In this document: piece by piece, positions 7,649-16,400 of the stretch
How positions within the stretch are numbered: position 1 is the first letter of the stretch
Layout: each line of letters starts with the position of its first letter
Notes under the pieces: generated by a model
Seen by the model: only the letters and a program-made list of their open reading frames with translations
What the model was told of the DNA's origin: nothing
Databases searched by the model: none
Translations under genes and position numbers: made by a program
Assembly (NCBI GenBank): GCA_902760865.1
Contig: CACWID010000003.1
Span: forward strand, 62,001 to 126,000
DNA length: 64,000 nt
From: an uncultured Bacteroidales bacterium
Lineage (GTDB): Bacteria > Bacteroidota > Bacteroidia > Bacteroidales > Muribaculaceae
Direction: 5' to 3'

Positions 7649-8194
7649 TCAGATGACAAACAGTCCCAGCAGCGCCTCGAGGGCCAATGGTAATCCCAAC
7701 AGCAGCACAGACGAAATCACGACAAACCTGTTCACCTTGTCCTTATGAACAAAGAGATTGCCCGTGCCGCGATAGGCCATCCACGGCAAGTACAGCATCA
7801 GGAACAGCACCGGCGTGAAGTCGCTGGGCAGCAGGTTGCGCAATATCATCAGCAGGACGAGGAAGATCAGGTTGTAGAGGATGTAGTCGTTCAATCGCGC
7901 TGCCGAGCCCTGGGTCTTGACAAGCTCGGGATATGCTCCGCCAAGGAGATACACAATCATGTAGTAGCTGATGAAATAGGTCGAGAACATGACAATTCCC
8001 GTCATCAGCGACGTGGAAAACGGAATGGTCCTGTCATAAATCATGGGCACAAAGCATGACAGAGCCAGGACGAAAAGCAGGGGCAGGTAGGCACTGCGCA
8101 TCACCCTGCCTACCGGTATATTTGAGTCATTGATGACCTCCCAACCATAGCGCGGGGAGGTAATCACACAGAAGATATTATGCCAAATATTCAT
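7649..8194 (-). CDS. YIP1-family integral membrane protein
   Basis: 181 residues with about five hydrophobic segments. The pattern (N-terminal NIWHNIFCVITSPRYGWEVI amphipathic region, then helices at roughly 36-55, 65-90, 108-125 and 155-178) is that of bacterial YIP1-domain proteins, whose role is not well defined. A longer frame begins with TTG at 8218, but that TTG is part of a TATCTTTG -7 element (8216-8223). The start must therefore be ATG 8194, about 21 bases downstream of the element. It is probably cotranscribed with smpB. Confidence 0.75.
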   Translation of the reverse strand: MNIWHNIFCVITSPRYGWEVINDSNIPVGRVMRSAYLPLLFVLALSCFVPMIYDRTIPFSTSLMTGIVMFSTYFISYYMIVYLLGGAYPELVKTQGSAARLNDYILYNLIFLVLLMILRNLLPSDFTPVLFLMLYLPWMAYRGTGNLFVHKDKVNRFVVISSVLLLGLPLALEALLGLFVI

Positions 8195-8215
8195 GTCTGA
8201 AAAAAATTGCGGGTG

Positions 8216-8223
8216 CAAAGATA
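8216..8223 (-). promoter_or_regulatory. -7 element for YIP1-smpB
   Basis: The minus strand reads TATCTTTG followed by C, a perfect TAnnTTTG. It decides the YIP1 start (8194) over the TTG at 8218. Confidence 0.75.
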
Positions 8224-8282
8224 CAAAATTTACAAATATAAACCGTCACGGTATGAATTAATAATTGCAAAATCCGTGCCTG

Positions 8283-8316
8283 TTTGACGAATTCTTCAAA
8301 AATTTAATTACCTTTG
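8283..8316 (+). promoter_or_regulatory. promoter for the nitroreductase-like lipoprotein
   Basis: A TTTG box at 8283-8286 and TACCTTTG at 8309-8316 are separated by 22 bases. The leader to ATG 8373 is about 50 bases. Confidence 0.65.
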
Positions 8317-8372
8317 CGACAACAAAGTGCAAATCCGTTTATTTCTAACCCTTTAAACAACATGACAAAAAG

Positions 8373-9008
8373 ATGAAGAAATCACTGTTAGCTATCGCTG
8401 TTGCCCTGCTGGCGCTGGGCGCATGCACCACCCAGGGTGATGAGAACAAACAAGAGGCTGCAACGGCCGACAACGGCCAGGCCGCCATCGAGAACATCAT
8501 GACCCGCACGAGCATCCGCCAGTACAAGGACCAGCCCGTGGAGGATGAGAAAATCGACATCATGCTCAAGGCTGCCATGGCGGCTCCTACTGCCGTGAAC
8601 CTGCAGCCATGGCACTTCATTGTCATCACCGACAAGGAGACCATCGGCGTGCTCTCAGGTCGCCAGCCGACCAACGCTCCCCTGCTGATTGCAGTGTGTG
8701 GTGATACCGACAAGACCACGATGCCCGACGGCAACGGCAAGTTGCCCGACTTCTGGATTCAGGACGTGTCGGCAGCTACCGAGAATCTGCTTCTCGCCGC
8801 CCATGCGCTGGGCCTGGGTGCTGTCTGGACCGGCGTCTATCCCGTCATGGAGCGTACTGCCGAAGTCGCCAACGTGCTGAACTGCCCGAAGAACATCGTC
8901 CCGCTGGCCTTGGTGCGTGTGGGTTATCCTGACGAGGCACCTGCGCCTAAGGACAAATTCAAACAGGAGAACATCAGCTACAACAAGTTCGGCGGCAAGA
9001 AGGAGTGA
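8373..9008 (+). CDS. nitroreductase-family protein with a lipoprotein signal
   Basis: 211 residues. The N terminus (MKKSLLAIAVALLALGAC) is a lipoprotein signal with a lipobox LGAC, then an acidic spacer (about 20-38). The nitroreductase fold follows: RTSIRQYKDQPV (FMN-phosphate arginine region), APTAVNLQPWHFIVI (A-P-T-A-x-N-x-Q-P-W, the FMN site), AATENLLLAAHALGLGAVWTG, and a C-terminal VALVRVGYPDE-type strand. Such enzymes use FMN and NAD(P)H to reduce nitro groups, quinones or flavins and are normally cytoplasmic. Here the protein should be tethered to an envelope membrane, where no NAD(P)H is available, so its electron donor is unclear. It is flanked by its own promoter and, beyond a MITE-like element, a terminator. 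Confidence 0.85.
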   Translation: MKKSLLAIAVALLALGACTTQGDENKQEAATADNGQAAIENIMTRTSIRQYKDQPVEDEKIDIMLKAAMAAPTAVNLQPWHFIVITDKETIGVLSGRQPTNAPLLIAVCGDTDKTTMPDGNGKLPDFWIQDVSAATENLLLAAHALGLGAVWTGVYPVMERTAEVANVLNCPKNIVPLALVRVGYPDEAPAPKDKFKQENISYNKFGGKKE

Positions 9009-9034
9009 TTCACTCCCCGCTTGTAACCTTAACT

Positions 9035-9235
9035 AACGTGAGTTCACCGAAAGTAAGTTACTGATGCTCAATTCCTCCCCTAAGATAGGGGAGGTGGCGC
9101 GTAGCGCCGGAGGAGTATGATTCACCCTCGATGCATTTACTCTTGGGGCATCAACGCCCCCCAGCCCCCTCTAATCTTAGAGGGGGAGTTACTAACGCGC
9201 TGATTGACAATCAATCATTTCGTTGAACTCACGTT
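9035..9235. mobile_element. MITE-like element, 201 bp, with terminal inverted repeats
   Basis: The ends are 18-bp inverted repeats with one mismatch (9035-9052 and 9218-9235), the outer 12 bp perfect (AACGTGAGTTCA / TGAACTCACGTT). Inside are two further palindromes: CTCCCCTA...TAGGGGAG near 9075-9095, followed by GGCGCGTAGCGCC, and CCCCTCTAATCTTAGAGGGG near 9168-9186. There is no coding capacity. It lies between the nitroreductase stop and the shared terminator, so it has not broken a gene. Confidence 0.75.
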
Positions 9236-9244
9236 AACAACAAA

Positions 9245-9275
9245 GAACCCGCTTGGCAACGGCCAGGCGGGTTTC
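9245..9275. terminator. bidirectional terminator between nitroreductase (+) and the EpsG-like gene (-)
   Basis: AACCCGCTTGGC pairs with GCCAGGCGGGTT (one G-U) around a 4-base loop. It is flanked by A-rich and T-rich tracts on both sides, between convergent genes. Confidence 0.88.
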
Positions 9276-9286
9276 TTGTTGATGTT

Positions 9287-10447
9287 TCAGAAGAGGAAAG
9301 TGTGGTAGAGCTCGGGGACATAGATGCTGCCCGGAGCAAAATAGGCCTTGGCTATCTCGTAATAGACGTAGTAGAAGTTGAAGAACGCCGCGGCGGCAAA
9401 GGGCAGCCACAACCGGCGCTGCCACAAGTGATGCAGCAGGAAGCAGACCATGACCAGGAAGCAACTGCGCATCAATTCGCCCGGGCGCGTCAAGTACTGG
9501 GTAGTGTTGGCCAGCAGGTTGATATAGGCCATATAGAATACCGAGAACCGGAACAGCGCCGGCAGATACCTGTCACGGGCAAACTGCTGACGGATTGAAG
9601 GATAGTACCAGATGATCATCAGGCAGGTCAACAAGGGACACAGGCGAGCCGGACCCATGACATTACGGAAAGCGTACTCCAGGTTGTTGTTGACAAACAG
9701 ACGGTAATAATGGCCATAACCCAGGACCTGGGCAATGCTGCCGATGCGGTCAAACAGCCACTGGATCCACTGCGGGAAGGATCCCAGAACGAAGCACAGG
9801 CCCACAAGAGCAAACGCTATCCATCGGCGGTAGCCGCCAGGCACCTTGATGAGCGGGACAAAATAGAGCGGGACAAAGAGCACGCACATCTTGTGGAAAC
9901 AGACGGCGACCACGCTCAGCAGCAGGTAATACCAGAACTTGCGACGGACAATCAGCTCCACCATCAGCACGAAGAGCGCCTCAACGACCGACTGGCGCAC
10001 AAAGCCCATCCAGAAGATGAAGTAAGGGCCGAGAAACACGCACAGCGCCAGCCAGGGCAACAAGACCTTGCGATGCCTGAAGGCGTAGTACAGCAGTACT
10101 ACCTGCATGATGGCCCAAAGGGCAAAGTAGAGGGCAAAATGGCAGCCGGCACGGGCCATCACCTTGGTGACAAGTGCGAAGCCGGGCTCAAAGTTCACAC
10201 GGGAATACTGACCGATGGACTGCATGCTCACGTAGTAGCTGTAGTACATGTTGTAGTCCCAAGAGGTGAGCCAGCGGAACGAGGCCACCTGCACATAGAT
10301 GAACATCGCTGCCAGAATTTCCCATGAGGTGAAAGGCAACTCCCCTGCCCCGCCGGCCATGAGCCGCTGCTCGCGATGACCCACATGCCAACCCAGCCAT
10401 GCCATGATGGCTCCAGTACCGGTATAGACGACAAGGCTGAGAATCAT
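9287..10447 (-). CDS. EpsG-like polysaccharide biosynthesis membrane protein
   Basis: 386 residues with about ten to twelve hydrophobic helices. The N-terminal half (SFRWLTSWDYNMYYSYY, then VNFEPGFALVTKVMA and GFVRQSVVEALFVL) matches the EpsG family, whose members are thought to polymerise or flip exopolysaccharide or O-antigen repeat units in the inner membrane. Catalytic residues cannot be identified from sequence. It follows sprA by only 18 bases on the same strand, at the end of a five-gene run, which is unusual for a glycan polymerase: no glycosyltransferases lie nearby. A general O-antigen-ligase-like role is an alternative. Confidence 0.75.
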   Translation of the reverse strand: MILSLVVYTGTGAIMAWLGWHVGHREQRLMAGGAGELPFTSWEILAAMFIYVQVASFRWLTSWDYNMYYSYYVSMQSIGQYSRVNFEPGFALVTKVMARAGCHFALYFALWAIMQVVLLYYAFRHRKVLLPWLALCVFLGPYFIFWMGFVRQSVVEALFVLMVELIVRRKFWYYLLLSVVAVCFHKMCVLFVPLYFVPLIKVPGGYRRWIAFALVGLCFVLGSFPQWIQWLFDRIGSIAQVLGYGHYYRLFVNNNLEYAFRNVMGPARLCPLLTCLMIIWYYPSIRQQFARDRYLPALFRFSVFYMAYINLLANTTQYLTRPGELMRSCFLVMVCFLLHHLWQRRLWLPFAAAAFFNFYYVYYEIAKAYFAPGSIYVPELYHTFLF

Positions 10448-10465
10448 TGCTAGTAAAACCGTTTT

Positions 10466-13400
10466 TTACTTGACAAGTGACATGTTGATCGACAGACCGT
10501 AGTTGCTGCTGGTCGTGGGATAGGACGTGGTGGACACAAGCGGCGTGTTGGACGAATAATCGAAGTAGGCACCCATGGTGATGAGCTTGCTCACGACATA
10601 ATTGGCAGTGAAATTGATATTCCACGTGCGCGTTCCGTTGGTCGCCTGGGCGGTGTTGGTCTCAAACTTGCGGATGAGCGACGTGTTGCTCGCCATCTTG
10701 ATATTGAGGTTGAAGGTGAGGTCGTTGTTCACATTCTGCTGCTTGGTCTTGAGCTTGAGCACCTGGTTGAAGTTTGCGATCTTGTAGCTGCCGCCAACCG
10801 TGAAGGCACTGGTCACCGCTTCAACCAACTGTCCGGCCGAGGAATTGAGCGTAAGGGTGCGCTGCTTGTCCATCTGCATATTGAGCGAGATATCGTTCTT
10901 GAACGTTGCCGTGAATCCGATGACAGGTGCAAATTTCTCGTTCACTGATACCGAAGAGATGTTGTAGGGCGACGAGGGGATGGGGCCGCCGGTGAGCACA
11001 TCCCTAGTGAATCCGATACCGTCGCCGATGGTTACCCAGTCGCTGAACGAGTTGAACGAGCCGACGGAGTAGGTACACTGGTAAGCGTGGTTAAGGTTGA
11101 ACGCCTTGAAGATGCGCTTGAAGAACGGTACCCTCATCAGGCCGTCGTAGGTCACGCGCCAGTTGGGCAGGATAGCCTTCAGGCTCGGGAAGGGATTCAG
11201 GTCGATTGTCGAGGCATTCATGCCAGAGTAAGCCGCCACGAATGCAGGGATGAGCACATCACTGCTCGACGCATTGACAGCGCCGTTCTCGATGCTATAG
11301 GTATTGCCGGCGAAGGCCGTTCCCTGAAGGAAGCCCCTGTCGGGATAGGTCGTACCCATATATTGCTGCTGCAGACGGTCGGCAACAATAGGTATGTTGG
11401 CCAGGAACTTGTCAAACGTCGCGCTACGGTAGTTATCGTCGGCCTTAAATCCCTTGAAGGCGGTCGAGAGGGCCACATGGGTCTTGGAATAGCTACCGCC
11501 GTAGATGATTGTCGGGTCGGCAAACATGAACTGGATCTGGCTGGTGCGGTTATCCGTGCGGTTTCCGGTCAGCGTGATCTTCAGTCCGGAGATGGGCTCG
11601 AGCTGCAACTCCATGTTGAACTCATTGGTCCTCGCATAGATAGCCGGGGAGGTCTGTGTCTGGTCACCCTTGAGCCAGTTGCGCTCCTTGGCTCTCTCGA
11701 TATAGGACTGCCCGGCAAAGCCGAATGCGAAGTCCAGACCCGGAGCCATGACGTCATAGTGCGTTGTTTGGCCGAAGATGTCACCAATGTCGGGAATGAA
11801 CTGAGGCACCGACAGCGAGGTGGTATTCTTCAATCTGACGTTCAGGGTGCGCACGCTCATCAGCACACGACAGGTATATTCTGCCGCCTCGGTAAAGAAA
11901 TTGTGTTTCTCTTCCTTCTGCACCTCGGTAATGGAGAACTTTATGTTTTCATTACCCAGCGTGTTGATGATCACATTGTCTTTGTCCTTGACCTTGTATT
12001 CCACCTTGAAGGGTTTGTCGTCACTGGTCATGGCCGATACCTTGATGTTCTTGGTACCCAGCTTATGGTTGATGACGATGGCCGTGTCGGGGCTCAACTT
12101 GATGGTGCGGTTAAACTTCTTGGGTTTCTCCTTCTTGGGCGTGGTCTTCTTGCGGCCGGTGTTCTTGCTCGAAAAGCGTTCATCCACCTTCTTGAGATAT
12201 GGAATCTTGCTATAGAATTGCTCTAAGTTGAAGCGACCGTCGAGCGAGCGCGTCGTCTGGTTGGCAATCGTGTTACCCGATGAAACGCCATCGACAACGG
12301 TACCGCGATCCCAACGATAGGTGGAATTGTAGGAGGCGTTGGCGGTAATCCAGCTAAGGATGGGAATCTGGCTGAAAGGTGCCTTATAGGTGACGTTGAA
12401 GGTCTGGTTATAGGCCCAAGGTGTACCCAGGTGCCTGATCGAGTACATCACTGAGTCACGCCACTGTTCATACTCATCGCGGAACAACTTCCTGTTGACC
12501 TGCTGGCCGGCATTCTCAAAGATGGGCTCCATGATGTGAGCAGTAGTGTTGCTGTTGAACGATGCCGAGAGTGATTTAGTGAAACTCCACGACAGTGCAA
12601 ACTGACGGTCCCAGAGGAAGTTCCTGCTGACCGATACCGGCAATTCGACACTCAGTCCCGTCTCGTTGCGGGTCTGCTGCTCATAGTAGTACCTCGAGAT
12701 GTTGGTGCTGAAGGACAAGTTCGTCGGCAGCCATCGCAGCTCCCACTCATTGAGGAACTTCATGCTCTTGTTCTTATCATCGATGAAGTAAGAGAAGGGC
12801 TTGAAGGGCTTGATGTAGGGAGTCCAGCTATACTGCATCGAGCCGCGATAGTCGTTGGTATTCTCATAGACGTTGTTAGGATCGTTCAGGTGCTGCTTGT
12901 TGAAGGAGTAGCTGAACGAGAAGTTTGAGGGATCCCAAGGCATGGGATTCTTCATCGTCTTCACGTCAAACTTGAGTCCGGAGATAGAGAAGTTCTGGGC
13001 CGTGCGCTGAGTGACGGCATACTCCATGATACTGTCCTTCTGATGCTTGGTCTCACAGATCTTAATGGCCTCATCCAGTCTAACGTCCTGATCCATGGGG
13101 TTATACTTGGGTGTGGTCTTCTCGTTGCTGTAAGAATAATAGATCGGAGCCGTGAGCTTGACTTTCTCGGGGATGAAGCGTCCAAGGTCGCTCTGCACTG
13201 CGATGTTATACTGGTCATAGTTGTCAAGACGTCTGTTCGAGAGGCTCTGATCCACCGAACCGAAGCCTTCGGTCTCCTTGTGGAAGCCCATGTTGAGCGT
13301 GGCGATGTCACTCAGGTTGAGTGTCATCGATGCCTTGGCAGCCCAGCCGCCTTCGGAGTCGAAGTCGGTAACACGCAGCTCATCGACCCAAACGACGCAG

Positions 13401-16400
13401 CTCTTGGTCGACGGTGAATTATTACGGACACCGATAAGCATCACGCGCACCTTGCTCAAGGACGGGTTACCGATGACATAGATCTTGTTGTTGGGATGAT
13501 CCTCATCAATGTCCTGATACCTGATGCTATAGCCTATGCCCTCGATACCGGCCATCTTGTCGGCATTACGTTTCTTTTTGGCATTGACAAGGACGTCCAG
13601 GTTGATGTCGAGCATGTTCTCATCAGGCCATACGATGAGGCGGTGGCTGGAATTGTTGTTGCTGTAGACACCCGGGGGCGTGACGGTCAACGGAATCTCA
13701 TACTCATAGTAGTTGTTCTTCACGTCTGAGCCCAGACGGACAAACAGCGAGATATCACCGTTGCGCAGGTTTGTCTCATTGTCGATGGTTGCCTCGTTGT
13801 GGACAAACATCTGCAAGCGCTTGTAGGTGCGCAGGTCCAGGTCGGTATTACGGTACACACCACGGGCATCACCGGCATCGAGGTCGTCGATGGTGAGCTG
13901 CATGGACTGCTCGTTGAGCTGGGTAATCTGTGACTGACCGCTGTCGATAATACGTGACACGCCAGGAGGCAGCACGTAGTTGACAGGCTCACGTGAGTTG
14001 TTCTCCTCGATGTTCACCGTATTGATGCTGATGGAGCCATTAGCAGGCTGCTCGCCGCGCATGTTCAGGTTATACTTGTAGTTGCGCCACTCGCCGCGTA
14101 CAAGTTCGAGCGATGCAAATCGCAGGTGGGTCGTCCCCTTGAAGCCCGTCATGAACATTCTCATGAAACGGATAGTGGAGAAGTCCTGGATGGTTCCGAC
14201 CTTCTTCTTATAGTCCGACAGAGGAATAGTAAACTGGTACCAGGTCACCTGCTGGGTCTTGCGGTTGCGGGTTGTGACATTGGCGACACGGCGGTCGGTG
14301 ATGTAATTGGTACCGACCTGCAACGAGTCAGGATGCAGCGCTACCCTGTACTGGAAGTAACGCTCATACTCGTTCAGGGTGTTGTCCTGGTTGATGTCCT
14401 CGACATCAGGAGTGGAGCGTGATGTCTGATACTGACCTTCGCCAGCATCACTTTGAGAAAGCGAGTTTCCGTCGGTGCCGTTATAGTGCTTATAGCGGTC
14501 GTTGATGGTCGCATAGGTCTGATCGTAGTAACCGTTCCTGTAGAAAGAGTAGTTGTCGCTGGCAGGGTCGTTGTAGGGGGAGAACGGATCCTCCATCATC
14601 GCTGCTTTAGTGGCAGGATATCCTTCAAAGACCTCATCCAGCTCTTTCAGGAAGTTGGCATAGGTGGAATGGTTTTTCTCCTCAGTAGTGGAGAGTCCGT
14701 CAAGACCGACATCCTGCAGGATGCGTGCGCCGTTAGTGTTGTCAAAGGCATAAGTCAGCGACGTCTGTGACGAGACCTTGCCCCAGACGGTATTGGTCAC
14801 ATAGGTCGTATCGCCGTTGATGGGCAAGCCGTTCTCATAGCTCTTGAGTCCGTCCTTCAGGATATCCTCACTGACCTCACCCAGGTTAAAGTAGAGGTAT
14901 CCGCCATCCTCGTTGTGGAGGTTCTCGGTATCCAAGAACGGGTCAAGCAGCCAGAACTGGATGTACTCGATATTGGACTGCTCAAAGTTGGTGTTGTCAC
15001 CTGTCTTGCGCATGATGCCGCCCCAGCGTTGTTCGGGGAAAAGCAGGTTACCGGTCTCAGGATCCACCTTGTCACCGTCCAGGTTGTACGGACCGCGCTC
15101 GTTGGGATAGAACGAGAGGTTAAGCGTCTGGATCACCGAGGACTCACCATAGTTGAGCTCACGACCGGGGAACACCTCGCTGTAGGAAACCTCACGGGCA
15201 TAGGGATAGGACAAGGCATCCTCGTCGTTCTTGATGTATGCCGGAGCAAACGACGAGTTGCGCTGGGTGAACAGACGGTCCACATAGTACCACGACAGCA
15301 GGGCTCGGTTCTTGCCATAGTTCACATTATTAGTAAAGAAGGCCTCCGGGAACAGGGCATCTTCTGACGGGTCATAGGGTGTCGAAGCCAAGCCCCAGGA
15401 AAAAGGCGAGCGCATATCGATACCGGACTGAGTGGACTCGAAGTCATCGATATAGGAGCTACCGGAGTTAGAGCCGGTCTTGGCACGATGGGGCACCAGC
15501 TGGGCGAACTCGCCCTGGAAGGTGATGCTTGAGGGTGCCACAGCATTGACGGTAGGTATCTTGTTGAGCAGGTTGGTCAGCCACATGAACTGGGTGTTAT
15601 AGGACATGTTCACACCCCATATCGTGTTGTTGACCAGCTCACTACCGATGGCCACCTTGTCGCCGATGGCCTTTTCGCCATAGTGCATGACGGTACCGCC
15701 GATGTGGAAATTCTTGTTGAACGCATAGTCGAGGTCGAGTCCTAGCAGCGTCTTTCGCTGCATGCTGAAGGTGGACTGGTTCTCGAGCGAGACGCTGATG
15801 TTGGTACCGGCGTCGATGATACTCTGGTTGGTGATTGTGACTGTACCCATGGTATAGTCCACGGTATAGTCACTGTTCTCGGTAAGTGTCTGACCGGCTG
15901 CTGTTACGACAACCGACCCTCGGGCCACGTTGGTCGCGTTGAGCTTGATGACGCTACCTGAGCTGGACTGGTATTCACCCTGAAGGATGAATTTGTTCTT
16001 ATCGCTGAACTGCTGTGCCACAGTCAGCGTGGAGTCATAGAGCTCAGTATAGATATATTCCTTGGCTAGCTCCTGATCAATGAATTGCTTGCGCAGGTGC
16101 TCGCCGAAGGGCTCAGCCACGGGGAAGATGATTTTACCCGTAGAGGACTGAACCGTATAACCCTCGATGTAGTCAAACTTACCGTCGATGTGCGTCTCCT
16201 GGTTGGCATCCAAGCGGTCCAGGTTCATGACCTGCAACAGGGGCACACCATTGATTGTGTCGGCAGGGATATAGGTCAATTCATTACCCGTCGTGTCACT
16301 CAGGTACTTGATATTGAGCTTGAAGTTGTTCTTCTGGATCTGATAGGCGCCCAGGGCATAGACATTCTTCATCGCCAGGTCCCACATGGGGAAATAGGGC

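Noticed and set aside
8195-8218. N-terminal extension of the YIP1 protein from TTG 8218
   Set aside because: The TTG lies inside a perfect -7 element, so it would not be in the mRNA.
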